From positions 6,758,001 to 6,822,000 of the forward strand of contig NC_079970.1 in NCBI RefSeq assembly GCF_029852145.1: a stretch of DNA of 64,000 bases. Reading direction: 5' to 3'. The notes under the pieces were generated by a model, which did no database searches, was not told the DNA's origin, and saw only the letters and a program-made list of their open reading frames with translations. This stretch comes from Microplitis mediator. Its lineage: Eukaryota > Arthropoda > Insecta > Hymenoptera > Braconidae. Below are positions 12,519 to 27,500 of the stretch, in pieces; positions within the stretch are counted from its first letter, which is position 1, and each line of letters starts with the position of its first letter. Position numbers and translations under genes: made by a program.

Positions 12519-15500
12519 ATGGGAGCGACGAGCGACAGTATAGAGGAGGAAACGACGAGTCCAGCATCCGCTGCAGTGACTGAAACGACGACAGTGACCG
12601 TAGTTAAAACGAGAATCGGAAATGATATAGGGGGTAGTATAGACCTTTTGGCAGCTTTGCAACTGCACAATACGACACGCCAAGGCGTGACACAAGTACC
12701 CGGCCTCGTTAGACTGAAACCTGCATATTATCTCGAGGGTAAGTGTACCATTTTTTACATATATTTACTATCCCTATTTTTATTTGCATTGGTCATCGCT
12801 ATAATTTTTATTACCCTCAAAATATAGACCCCAAGACACTCAGGTGCTTAGAAACTAATAACTATTGTCTATAAATTCTAAAAACTTCCCCATTCACGCA
12901 ACACATTTCGCAGAATATATAAAAAAACTCCGGAGGTTGTCTAATTATTTTTAACTCCGCCCAATTACTGGCTTACGATCATCAGGAGGATCGCGTGTTT
13001 CATTATGGGGTGTAATGTTCGACATGGGTATCAAAAAAATAATATCGTCTCAAGAGGGATTAGTAAAAAAAAGTCTCAAGGTCATTAGCCGTTACTTCAA
13101 AGGTTAATAAACTTTTGGCTGAACGTCGTATCGAGGCCTTTTTATTTAATATACTATTCATTAACTAATAATTCAAGGAAAGCTAAATTTGTATATTGTG
13201 TTATAAATATAGAAGAGACTGAACGCAAAATGTGATAGAAAAAAATGTATGGATGCTGCTGAACTCTATCTATTTTGACCTGTAAAGATTTTGTTGTGAC
13301 TTCATAGTTCTGATTTATTTTTAATTAAAAATTTATAGACGAAGCCCCCACTTTAACATATGTACCCGGCTTTGATGATTTTGCCGTCTTATGAATGAAA
13401 TTTGATATATTTTATGTATTAAAATACAGTAAATCATCAGAAAATAAATGAAAAAATAAATAAAATTTTTTTTTGAAAATTTTAATTGATAAAAGCTTTT
13501 AAAAAAGTTAAGACATTTCAAAATATTTAAATCTATTAAAAAACTTGATGTTATAAATAGAATTGATAGAAATTTAAATTTTTATTAATAGAAAGTTTAA
13601 ATAAGAAAAATTCCCGAGTCAAAAAACGAATTCTAGTTTAGTCCTCAAAAGCCTCAATTCTTTTGATGTTTTATTTGCCGCCCAGAAAGTAACTCTACTT
13701 TAGTACTCAAAATCACCAATGAGAACTATGAGGTCTAAATGCGAATAATTTATTGATTTTAAATTATAATTAAGACCTGAAAATCCTCAATGAATGAAAA
13801 GTTACATTTCGAATTTTGAAAATTTTAGATAGAAGAAAAGAGGGGAGAGAATACTTCGAATGAGACTTTTGAGATTCATATGCGGATAAAATTATTCCTG
13901 TATGTTTTGAGTATTTTGAGGCTCTAATCCAGATCATGTTATTCCAGTTTAGTCCTCAAAGTGCACTGAGAAAAGAATTGATAAAATATTAATAAAATTT
14001 ATCAATATTTGATAAACGGTTTACTACTTAGATTGTTTCCAAGTCGGTCATTATCAAATATTAATACACAGTTAATTAAATATTAATAAACAGTTTATCA
14101 ATTATTGATCGGCGGTTTATCAAATATTAATAAATATGAACTGATCTATAGTTTACGATTCTACATATATATTATATACTATCATGATATGTAAGCAGTT
14201 TTTTTGTTTAATATAGGTTAGGTGGAATTTAGCAAGTCCCACTTCTTTAATAATTTTTCCATAATCTTTTTATTTTTTTTTTAATTATTTTAACAAGCAT
14301 AAAAACAATTTGTTAGTTGTAACGCGTATATAAGGCAATATGTTAGGTTAGAGGGTACAACGCCACCACACTCATTAATACTATATACAAATCTCACATA
14401 TCAATAGTTGATAAAAATTTATAAAATATTAATAAACTTCTATTAAATATTGATCAGCGACCTATCAAATGTTAATATCAATATATTAATATTTAGTCGA
14501 TGGAAAAGTCGATATTTGATATGTGTAAGATAATATTTAATAAATACAATCGAATATTTGATATATATAATTTATCAAATATTAGTAAATTTTTCTCTCA
14601 GTGTGGTAAAATTGGTTGTAATTACTACTTTGAGGACTAAACTAAGATAACTTTCTATACTGTTGTCAATCTTCAAATTCTAAATTTATCCTAAAAAATC
14701 TCATTGAGAACTTTGAGACTTAAATTCGCATTTGTTTTCTGACTCAGGTTTAATTAAATTTTTTTTTCGAAAAATAACTAATTTAACTTCAGTTTTCAAT
14801 ATATTATTTTTTTCATTTTAAAGTTATTAAAAGGATTTTGTCAGCATTTCGAGTGGAAAGTTCGAGGGGTAGTATTCAGTGAACCGAAATTTCAATTGCC
14901 AGCTTTTGGGGATTTCGATGAAAATAAATGAAAGTATTATCGTAATACCCATCGTATATATATATACATATATATGTGTATAGATGGAAAAGGGTGTAAA
15001 AGCTCACACCATATCGTCGCCTTCTGCTGAAAATTGTAGGCTTTATGACCCTCCGAAATATTGTTTGAACGTGTGCTTCATTGTCCCATTGAAAACAATA
15101 AAATAAACCGCACATATAGATTGAAACATTTGGGAAGATTTATTGAACCTGTCACTTGTTTTCAATTACAGATTTAAAATATCATTTATCTTTTTTTTTT
15201 TTATATTTTACGTTCATTCGTATAATTATTATTATTTTTTCAATTTAGGTGTGTTCACTATCGTCGAATATAGTAAATATATGTATTTGAAACAATATAA
15301 ATCATAGGATTATAGGGTTGAACGAGTAAAATGGGCACCTAAAAAATTCGTATACACCAGAGAAATTTTTGTAAAAATTACCCAAAAAGTTTGATACTGT
15401 GAGGACATGTGGAAAATATGTCAATTTTTCCCATGCACATCGTAAAATATACTACTCGATAGCTTGTAAATGAAGTGCAATTTTTACTAATAACTAGGGC

Positions 15501-18500
15501 CAGGATTTTTGAGTTAATTTAAAAATAATTAATAATTAGGGATGTGAAATTTTTTATATTACGGGGAAAATATTGGTCTTATGAAAAAAAGTTTTCAAAC
15601 AAAAGGTGTAGGAAATTTAATTTTCTAAAAAAAATGTCTCTTATAATTTTTTCTTAAGACTAATAAGAAACCCGTAATTTCAAAATTAAAATTTTCATAA
15701 TTAACAAAATTTTGAATCATTCATTATGAATCTTAATTTTTGAATTACGATGAAAATATTGATCGTATAAGAAAATCATAAGAGATATTTTTTTAATAAA
15801 ATTAAATTTTCTACAACTTTTGTTCGAAAACTTTTTTACTAAGACCGATATTTTCCCCGTAATATCAAAAATTTGAACCATTCATTTAAAAAATAAGACA
15901 AAAATCTTGTCCCTATACTAATAACATGTATGTTATTTACTATAGTTACTATAGTAAAAGTTACTGGCTAGATGTCCTTACAGTACCAAACTTTATGGGT
16001 AATTTTTACTGAAGAAATCTCTGCGTGTAATTTTTTTCTTTTTAAAATCTGTCGTATATTATTTTTCAAATATTTGCTTGTTTGTCTCTACAAATTGTCG
16101 TTATTATTAAACTTAATTTAATGAAATAAGTCTGATAATTTATTAACATTTTCGTCGGTGATACTGCAATACCACGTAACTAAACTTTGCTACTGCAATA
16201 TCGCCGACGATTTATTGATGCAGTAAGGATTTGCAGCTTTAAGTAACAATTCATGAATCGAAACTTGATTAATATAAAAATGTTCTTTGTACTCAAATAT
16301 ATCAATACATTTAGAAAAAAAATTTTCAAACGAAGATTTAATTTTTTTTAAACTTAATAAAATTTCCGTGCATAAATAATTTTGAAAGCTAAGGTAAATG
16401 CCCTAGTACCCGATCACTCCATGTATTTGTATATATATATATATATATATATGTTTACTGGATTTTCTAAACATAGATATCCAAATACATGAGTGATCGG
16501 GTACTAGGTCTCTTACTTTAGTCACAAAAATTAATTTGAAGAAATGGACAACAAAAAAATATTTATTTCACCTCTAGCTTCGCTGTAATAAAACTCAAAA
16601 AATAAAATTTTTAATAAATTATCGACGAAAATTGTAAATGCACATCAATAAAAATATAAATTTTCTCTCCTAAGTATTTAGTCTTAAGGAAAAGAAGACT
16701 TATAACAAAGGGTGACCATGTGAACTGAAGAGTAAAAATTTTTATTAACGCGTAACTTGACGTCTGGCACGCGTCATTTCTCCATAGAATAATGCCCATA
16801 GACCCAAGTAAAAGTAATTGAGTATAAAGCTTGGGTATCTTGTTCATCCTTTCTCTCTTAATTTATTTTTCTACCCTACAGTTACACTCGATTCCTTATT
16901 CATGCATCGATACAATTATAAAAAAAAAAGTAAAAGGAGTAAATGATAGTAAGAAATAAGGAGTCTCGACTTATCTTCAGCCGTCTATGAATGTTACAAG
17001 TTCGCAGTCGATAAAGAGAGTAGTTACCAGCAACGGTATTGAGTTACCATGATAGCGGCATGTGTGAAACGAGATACGTGCATCACATCATAAATGAGGG
17101 GTAGTTTAAAATTGACTTTCAAGAGAACCCGCGAAGCCAAACTACAACTGAGCATCAAATGGGCTATTACAACTTAAAATTTTTTTTTTTTTCATGCACT
17201 TTTACTCAATAGAATCCATTGGGTGTCAATGATACCCTTACTACAATTACAACTACTACTACAATTACTATCATTATTACTATTAGGCGTTATTGAGCAG
17301 TTGCAGGTGCTCATTGAATATACAGAGCGTGTCCCACTTGCGAAACATGAGACACGTCGTGTAACAAAGACGATATTACATATAAAATTATAGTAATGAT
17401 ATCACGCTGTTGATAATAATGGGGATAGTTTACATTATATGCTATCAAATTTCTTACCCAATGGGTTTATTTACATTTCATTTATTTCAACCCTTTTAAT
17501 TCAGGAATTAGAGATAATTTATTTAGAGAATTAAAGTTTTTAAATTTTAAAAAACCGGGAGTGAATGTGGATTTTATTTTAATTTAAATTGACTCCGTTA
17601 CTCGGAGTACTAGAGAATTAAAATAATCACCCCCATACGGAGTAAATACACTAAAAAATTTCGGTGTAAAAATGGACCCGGAGAACTTTACACGGCCGTG
17701 TAGAGTGAAATAACGGTGTAAAATTCTCTCGGTGTGAATTTTCCATCCGTGTAATTTCAAGACGGTGTAATTTACCTTTTTTACACCATTCCATGTTACT
17801 CGTTGTAATTTTGATTAATGAGCAACTTAATCAATAACTACATTAATTTTATTTGGATATTAAACAGTATTTTGAAAATTTAAATATTTTTATGATTCAT
17901 TTTCTTAACGCAAAATTATCATTGTTTATACATTTACACGTTTGGCGGTGTAAAAATTTTAAATTCACACCGCCTAAATTTAACACCGACTGTGGAGTAA
18001 TTTTCACACCAAAATTTTTACACAGAAACATTTACACTACACCGGGTGCAAAAAATTTTTTACAGTGTAGAGATTTTTTTTAGCGTAGTGATTTCAGAGT
18101 GATTTGGATTTTAAGTCCGTATTCACTCCGATTCGTAGTTTAAATATTGAAATAAACTCTCCTTCGGAGTAAATTTTACTCCAGGAGGATTAAATAAGTA
18201 TGCAGTCATCTGCTCTGCATTCACTCCGGATTTAATCCACGTTCACTGCGCAAATTTTTTACAGTGTAGTAACTACTGATTAGTAGTAATGGAAATTATT
18301 ATAGCGATGTATGAAAATAAATATATAGTTTTTAATGTGGAATTTTGAATATTTTACCAGGTGAGGAGAGAGATCTTCAAGTAAGTCAATCAAGTTTTGA
18401 AAGAGCGGCATCTTTACTCCGGCGGGTTCCGGAGTTTACTGTTGCCGCGTCTTTGAAACAAGAAGAGGCTAATTCGGGAACAATAATAGCCTTTTCTCAT

Positions 18501-21500
18501 GGTAATAATAGGTATGTTAATTTTAATAATAAATTTTTTAAATTAAATGATCAAACTCGCAATCGAAAAATTGAATTACTTTTAAAAAATTCGATAAATA
18601 ATATTTCTTATATAAAAAAAATAAATTTAATTGTCGATTTAAATAAAACTAAAAATTGCAGATACTTGGAGCTGCAAAGCAGTGGAAGAAAAGATGAATT
18701 GCGTCTTCATTACGTGTCCCGTCGTGACGGTGCCGTGCATGTTGAGGCCTTTCCCTTCCGTCTGGCCGACGGAGTGTGGCACAGGGTCGCCTTGAGTATT
18801 AGCGGCTCGCAGGTCGAGCTTTTGGTTGACTGTCATCCCCTTTACAGGCGTCTACTGAGGCCTGGGCCACCTGACACTAATTTTACCCTGCCACAGCTTC
18901 AACTTTGGGTCGGTCAGCGTAACGCCAAGCACTTTTTATTCAAAGTACGTCTACTAATTACTTGTAACGTCTATCAATCATTACATATTTTGCATATCCA
19001 TATATTCATATGTTGAGTCCTCAGTTATTGTCATTTCATAAAGTGTACCCGCATTTCCGTTCACTGGCATATCTTGATACATAAATCTCTCCACTAGTTA
19101 ATATCACAATTAGTAATGAACATGATAATTAAAACGGTTTTTTATCTATTACATTTTTTGTGTCATTGAACTGCATTGTAAAATGTAAATAAAAATTTTT
19201 TAACACAGGGCGCTCTTCAAGATGTTAAGCTTATTCCAGGTGCACATGGATATTTATCACAGTGTCCTCAACTCGATACTTCATGTCCTACTTGTGGTCA
19301 ATTTTCTATTCTACAAAACACAGTAGAACAGTTAATGCATAATCTCAATGAATTAACACACAGGGTAAATATATTTAAATAATATTTGTTTACAACTTTT
19401 TTTTTATTGCAATAATTAATAAGTATAATTTTGAATCGTAATAGAAAGATTCAATTTTCATTTTTTTAAATTTTTTATTCATATTTGGAAATGTACTAAA
19501 AAAAATTTGTATTTTAATCCTCCACGGAGAGAAATTTATGGTAACGGTTCCTAGTACGCTTATGAAATATCATCCCATACCGTTATGATAATGATTACTT
19601 AAAATTATGGAATATAGGCCCACACTTTCTGGGAAAAGTTCCCATAAGTATGGAAGCAATTCCCATCATTATGGAAACAGTTCCCATATCGCATGTGAAA
19701 GAATTATGGTAATGATTACCATTATACTATGGTAACCATTGCCATAATATATGGTGACTATTACCATAACACATGGTAACGATTACCATAGTATATGGTG
19801 ACCATTACCATAATATATGGTAACCATTACCGTAATACATGGTTACGATTACTATAATATATGGTGACCATTAGCATGGTAATGGTCACCATAATATTAT
19901 AGGAACCATTACTGTAACATTATGGTAACCATTGCTATAATATATGGTGATCATTACCATAATACATGGTAACCATTACCATAATACATGGTAACCATTA
20001 CTATAGTATATGGTAACGATTACTATAATCTTATGGTAACGATTACTATGATATTATAGTAATGATAAATATAATATATATGGGTGCCGTTCCTGTCACC
20101 AATATTTCAAAAAAACCGGTTATCATACATTATGAGAATCAATCCCATAATATATTGTAATTGTTACCATAAATTTCTCTCCGTATAATGAAACACAGCC
20201 TCTAATATTTCGATAAGGGATAATACAAAAACCAAAAAAATAAAACATTAAAATTATAAATGATCGCTTTTCAAAATTAAGTTAAATATCTAAAAGAAAA
20301 ATTTAGTAATAAATCTAAAATCCATTAAAGAAAAAATCACATTTACTTTTATTGCTCTCTCTCTCTCTGTGTTGCTAATTTTTTTTTTAAACGTCAAGTA
20401 AAGACACACAAGAGCTTTCTAATTTAAAAATTTATATTTTAAATTTCAATTTATGTCTCTCTGAATTTTTCTCCTTCGCGCTCAATGGTTACTTTTTTTT
20501 TCCTTTTTGGCTATCATCCCAAGCGGGCCATGTGCCAGATACTTTTTTAAAGGATTACGGGCCAAAAATAAATTCTTTCAATTATTTTTTTTTACCTGTA
20601 ACTTTTGTGTCCTAAATAAATAAATCTCAACATCCGCTTTTATTTTAAGTCATACTTGATTCGTAATTTGTAATAAATAAGCATTTATAAGCTCCAAAAA
20701 TTTTTTAATCTAGTTTAATTATTTACTGGTAGTTAATTGATCTAGCCATTCTCATGTACATCCTTCTTTTCAGCTAGCTGCTGCAGAGGGTAGAATAAGC
20801 AAAGTGGAAGAATGCGAGTGCCAAAAATCCTGCAGATCGAATGGCACAATTCACGAGGACGGTTCAACTTGGGAAGAAGGTTGCCAACAATGTGTGTGCG
20901 TTCACGGTGAAATTGAATGTCGACCTACACCTTGTGCTCCAGTAAATTGCAAACATCCAGTCATACCTCAAGGAAAATGTTGTCCTGTTTGTCTAAGTAA
21001 TTTTTTTTAAATTTTATCTACGAAATATCTAAACAATAAAACAAATAAAAAAAATCTGAAAAACAGTTGGCCCTGTCCGCCAACTTCAAAATTTCCCGCT
21101 GTTTTCAAACTCAGAAAGCTCGAACGTTATTATTTGCAAATTTTTGAGCTTTTCGAAGACAAAAATGTTTATTTTATTGTTCAACTAAAAAAAAATTAAT
21201 TTTTGTCGTACAGTATTTTTGGAAGGAACCAACTGATTTAAACGTGCTTGGCGACAATCAAAAGGGATCATCAAGACTTAGAACTCAATACATTTTGAGG
21301 TAAATCGGACAAGTAGTTTATAAGTTATACGAAAAAAGCCTTAAAAAAAAAAAGTTTATTTTTTATTTTTCGTATTACTCGTAAATTACTAGCCCGTTCG
21401 ACTTCAAAATCTATCCAGATCTAAGTTTTGATGAACCCTTTCGATTGCCGCTAAGTACGTCCAAATCAGTTGATTCGTTCCTGATATCGTACGACAAAAA

Positions 21501-24500
21501 TTATTTTACACACATCCACACACACACTCACACGCACACACCCACATAGAAAAGAAGAATTTCTTGGCGCAAGAAAAATTTTGCATTATGAAAAAAAAAA
21601 AAAAATTTTCTTGACACAAGAATTTTTTCCTCTCTCCAAAAGATTTTTTTCTTCACTTAAGAAAATTTTCTCTTACCCCAAGAAAATTTTCGTTTTCAAT
21701 TTATAATGCAAAAATTTTTTTTGGGCGAGTAAAAATTTTTCGCGCCAAGAAATCCTTTTTTTTTGTGCACACACGGACAGACGTCCATCCGAAAATAGTC
21801 AGAACAGCTTCGTAGGATCTCAAAACGTAAAGATCTGATGAAAACTCAATTTTCAAAAATCGGACTAAAACCAATAACTTCCTTTTTTTGAAAATTTTCA
21901 ATTTTTATAGCGGGAACTTTAAAAAAATAATTATTGTTTATTACAGAGGAATGTTTTTTGAAAGACACTATTTACGATCATGGAGTAAAAATATTCCCAA
22001 GACCGTGTTTCGAGTGTGAGTGTTTCGACGGTAGTTTTACTTGTCAAAGTATTGACACTAAAACTCGATGTCCACCGTTACCTTGTCCACCAAGTGAACA
22101 AATAACTGTAGCTGAAGAATGTTGCAAATTTTGTCCAGGTATGATTTTTTTATATTAAAAAATAATTACAATAATAACCACAACAATAACAGTAAAACTT
22201 AATGGAAATAATAAATTATCTATCTATGCTATAATATACACACACATTAACGATAACAAATTAACCAATAATAATAAATCTAATTAAATACTCTCGCAAT
22301 AATGGTTATCAATGAATCATTGTCATTCAATACATAAAACAATAAAATACAATAACCGGATCATTTAACGTAAATTAACAATATCTAATTGCATGGCTTA
22401 ATACATAATCTAACCAGGAGTGGATTACTGCGCTAAAGGTCATAATTGTCATACAAATGCATCCTGCCTAAATCTTCAGACAACTTATGCCTGCCACTGC
22501 AATATTGGTTTTCAAGGAGATGGCCAAAATTGTCACGGTACTAAATTATATTTAATGCATAATAATAATAACAATAATTAAAATATTATTTTTTTAAAAA
22601 TAATACTTTTGCTTTATATTTTTAAGTCAAAATTTTATATATTTATTATCTTTACTTTAATATTTTTACTTTAATTTAATATTAACGAGTAATTTCTGGC
22701 GGGTCAAATTTTTGATTTTTTTTCAAAGTTACAGAAAATTTTTAAAATTTTTTAAAAAAATTTTTAAATATTGAATATTTTAATTTTTTTTAAACCGTAA
22801 TTTTTTTGACTCGTCGAAATGACATTTTTAATTAATGAAAAATATACACTGTAAAAAATAAGGAGTGATTACGAATTTTATTTGAATCCAAATTCACTCT
22901 GTCACAGAGTTTCGGAGTTTTTTCAAAAAATCACTCCACATACGAAGTAAATAGAGAGTTTGTCTTTCCAGCGGAGTAATTTCGGAGTGATCTGGATTTT
23001 ATTTAAATCCGCATTTACTCCGATTCGGATTTTTAATATTGAAATAAACTGTGTGTGAATGTTGCAGACATCAGACAAAAATTATTATAAATAGAGTAAA
23101 TAATTAATAAAATAAATTTTTTTAAAAATGCGCATTCAAAAAATTAAAAAATTAATAAGTGCATTTTTTATAAATATTATTTTTTTAATTATTTACTCTA
23201 TTTATTTATAATTTTAAACTTCTCTGACGTCTGCTCCATTCAAACTCATAAATAAACTCCGCTTCGGAGTAAATTTTACTCCGAAAGGATTTAATAAATA
23301 ATCAGTCATTCACTCCGCAAATTTTTTACAGTGTATTTAGCTGTTAGAGATAAAAATTATTACTGATGGTAAATTAAAAATATTTAGACGTTGACGAGTG
23401 CAAACAGCAAGGCGGCCTCGAGGGTCACCATTGCAATAAAAATACCCGATGTGTCAACGTTGTTGGTTCATACACGTGCGAGTGTCTTCCCGGGTATCAG
23501 AGGGTAGACAAATTCAACTGCGCTGAGCTGGATGAGTGTACGACCGGTCGTCATTTGTGTTCCGAACACGCGACTTGTGTCAATACGCCTGGCAGTTATT
23601 ATTGCATCTGCAAAGACGGATATACTGGAGACGGCTACACTTGCAAACGTAAAATCCATCACTTATTACCATTATATACCTCCTATATAAATATTTTATC
23701 TGTACTACGATATCCTCCCTCACAATCAAAATTAATTTTGTGTATTCTCACTCAATATTTATTTTTTAGCGGTATGCAATCAAACTTGTCAGAACGGTGG
23801 TGAGTGTATCGCACCAGGTAAATGCTCATGTCGTCGTGGATATATTGGCAACAGCTGTGAGCTGGATCTCGACGAATGCGCGAGTGATTTGCACAGATGT
23901 CATCACTCGTCAACGTGCTTCAATATGCCTGGATGGTATTATTGCCGGTGCAAACCTGGTTACCGTAGTGCTCTTCACGATAGTACCCAAGGGACACACT
24001 GTCTGGACATTGATGAGTGTAATGATCAGACACTCGAGAGGAGACACACCTGTCATCCGAGTGCCAGATGTGTTAATACTGATGGTGGATACGAGTGTGC
24101 TTGTCCACGTGAGGACACGTCGCTTGATCAATGCAGCCTAAGTAATATACTTTTTTTACAAAGCTTTAGCAAAAAATATACTTAATCACTAACCCTCGAG
24201 GGTCACATGGGGTGCAAAAGACCCAGACAATTTTAAACTCCAAATTTCTGTATCTAATGCTCCGAGTTTTAAACTCCAAATATTTCAATAGCTATTCAGT
24301 TTTATAAAAAAATACAGAATACCTTTTTTGTAGAGAATTTAAAGCGCTACAAAAAAGTTCTCGTGCAATTTTTTGAAAAACTCAATATTTATAGAGATAT
24401 TTTTAAAAAACCAATCACACTTTTTTTTAATGACTGAAATTTTTTATAGAAATTTTTTCAGTTTATTAATTAAAATAAATATACTTTTTAAAAGTTAAAC

Positions 24501-27500
24501 TTTTTCGTCGATTCTATATCTGAGTGCATTTATTCTCTTATAATTTGCCGTAAGATTCAGTTGAAAATAAAAAAATTAGCAAAGTTATTTTTATTTTTAA
24601 GCAAAAAGTCATTTTTCCAAATTCTTTTGTCATAACTTTAAAGTCGACTGCTGCTCAAAGACCAGCGTCAGATTTTTATAATTCGTAGGAAGTGTGACCT
24701 TTGAGAGTTAAATTAATAATTGATGGATTGATTGATTGATTTATTAATATTAATATTAATAATTATCAGATTGCTGGTACGAGGATCGTGAAATTGGAAA
24801 CAGCGAGACCTTTGCTCCAGCTGGTAATCCCTGTAGACAGTGCACCTGCAAGGATGGTGTTGTCACATGCAGAGATCCCATATGTGACTGCAGTGCACCA
24901 AGTAGTAGACGAGACAAATGTTGTCCACAATGTGATCCCGCAGCGTCCTGTCGGCATCAAGAGCTACATCATCTTGTCTTCAGAAGTGGAGAACGCTGGA
25001 TTTATCAATGCCAGACTTGCGAGTGCTTGGTATTATTTTTTAGTTTAATAGGATATTGTGTGACAAGGGATGAAACAAGACGATTTCAGACTAGGGTGAA
25101 GACTGACATCACCCGCAGTCTGAAATCGTGTTTCATCCTGAGTCACACACCATATTTTTCATGGCAACCTGCATCGGAACTTCAAGATTCAGTGTCAGTA
25201 GCCAGTAAAAAAAGAGTTAATTTCAAGCCGATGATGCGGGAATTGTTAGAGATGAGAAATCTGTGATTTACAGTCACTTATTAAATAGTAAATAAGACAA
25301 AAATATTATTTTCATTCATTTTCAGTAATTTTATTTGGTTTATTAAAACTGTCACTTAAAAAATGAAATGAGTAAATTGAAGTTACAAGCAGATGAATAA
25401 GAGTAATAAAGCTGCAAATGAACATTAAATATAACAGGGTGGCCACGAACCGGGAAAACCGGGAATATCGGGAATTATCAGGGAAATGTCAGAGAATTTC
25501 GAAAAATATCCGGGAATTAAATTGTAACAGTTCAAAATTAAAAAAATTTTAAATTATACACTAGTTATAAAAATTAAGAGATGTCAAAAAAATTTCAAAT
25601 TTTAAAGTGATTTTCAACAGGTTGTAACTCGAAAGAAAATGGTCAAACGACAAAAACAAAAAAGGCAAATTGTAGCTTCAAATGTCTAGTTTTCTGATCT
25701 GGTCTTTAAATTTTTTAATTATGTGCGATTCCGGAGTAATCCTAAGAAAACTATCGAAAAAGAAATTTACCAAATTTTTGGTCGTCTTAAAATTGGTCTT
25801 CGAGCTTCAATAAATTTTTTTCGATAATTATGATTGATTTTTGAATGCTCCGGAACCATACATAATAAAAAAATTTTAAGACCCAGATCAGAAAACTGGA
25901 CACATGAACCTACAGTTTGACTTTTTGTTTTTATTGTACGAACATTTTCCTTCGAGTTACAAACTGTTGAAAATTACTAAAAAATTTGTAATTTTTGTAA
26001 TATCCCTTAATTTTTGTAACCAGTGTATTTTGAATTTATTTAAATCATAAAATTTCTTATTAAATATTTCAACTTATACATTTTTAACATCGAATAATCA
26101 AAAGTAGGCAATATTCATTTATTTTATTGCCATTTTTTCTGATTTCTCGCATGATTTAATTATCAAATTTAATTATTAAAAATGAAAATATAATAAAAAC
26201 TTTGAATATCTAAATGATACAAAATAAAATTTCTAAATCAGGGAAAAATGTGAAAAACTTTACTGGAAATTATCAGGAAATTTTGAAATCATTTCTTTGT
26301 GACCACCCTGAATATAACTGACACCGGACAGAAACAATTGTGTTTCTTCCCTTGGGAAGAAATATCTGAGAGATACCTGAGAAATACCTGCCCTCTGTAT
26401 GCAGGTATTTTTGAATTACGAGTTCGCTAGCAGTTGTTTGCAGCATTGGCTTTTAATTATCTTGTTTCGACTGACTGTAGAGACACTGAAACTTCAAGTT
26501 TCGATGCTGGTATCATGAAAAAATATATTCAACTAATTATTAACATAAACTGTTATTTTAAATAACTAAATTCTTAAATTTATCAGTACGGTGAAATAGA
26601 CTGCTGGCAAATGGAATGCCCACCAGTGACTTGTAGCAACCCAGTAACTGAAGACGGCGACTGTTGTCCGCGTTGCGAGGACGATCCCTGTGCTCGAGAA
26701 AATCACATTAACAGTACATCGTATTCATCGTCATCGGGTCATCCTCAGCCTTGCAGTTACGCCGGTATCATTCATGAAAGTGGCAGTGCCTGGCAGGACC
26801 CGCACGACAAGTGTACCACGTGCGAGTGCAAGGTAAGCGGCCACTAATGAACCAAGACTTCATCAGAGACTGGCAGTCACATCTTGGTTCTGTAAAGATA
26901 CCTCAAGTATAATTACAAAATTAAATTACCAAGATACATTTTTTTTAAGTTATGACAATTAAATATCTTCTGCCAGATATTTTATTTAGTTTATTCAACA
27001 ACATAAAACATTATCTTGGGTTTTTTAAAAAATAATATATATATATATAGATGTATGTATCCATATACATAAAAAAATAAGGTCAGTAAACGAAGTATGT
27101 TGCCTTCGCTTGACCTAAATGTCTAGTCGCTGATACGCGCCATTATTTTATTATTTAGATTTGTAAAAAGAAAATCAAAAAAGTTTATTGTTAAATGCAT
27201 TTTATTGTTAAATTTATAATGAATTTATTATTAATATTATTATTATTATTATTATTGTTATTTTTATTATTATTATTATTATTTAAGTGTTAACACGTAG
27301 CTGAACGGCAAGCAGCCTCAATGCTTCTCAATAATATATACAAATAAACAGAAACATTAAATTAACGTACATACACACGACTATTACGACTTTAATCATT
27401 AATTTATTTTGTTTATTTAAAATATCGCATGATTAAAATAATAATTTTAATTTAAAAAATTTGAAAAATTTGAAAAATGAGTCAATAAGAAATAAAATTG

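Noticed and set aside
17853..18083. 76-codon frame as a small gene
   Set aside because: Runs through the end of family B copy 2 and into family A sequence.
23797..24141. 114-codon frame overlapping the NELL EGF exon
   Set aside because: Out of frame with the conserved EGF pattern; a shadow of the real exon.
27226..27290. ATT repeat as a CRISPR-like or satellite array
   Set aside because: Simple trinucleotide microsatellite without spacers.
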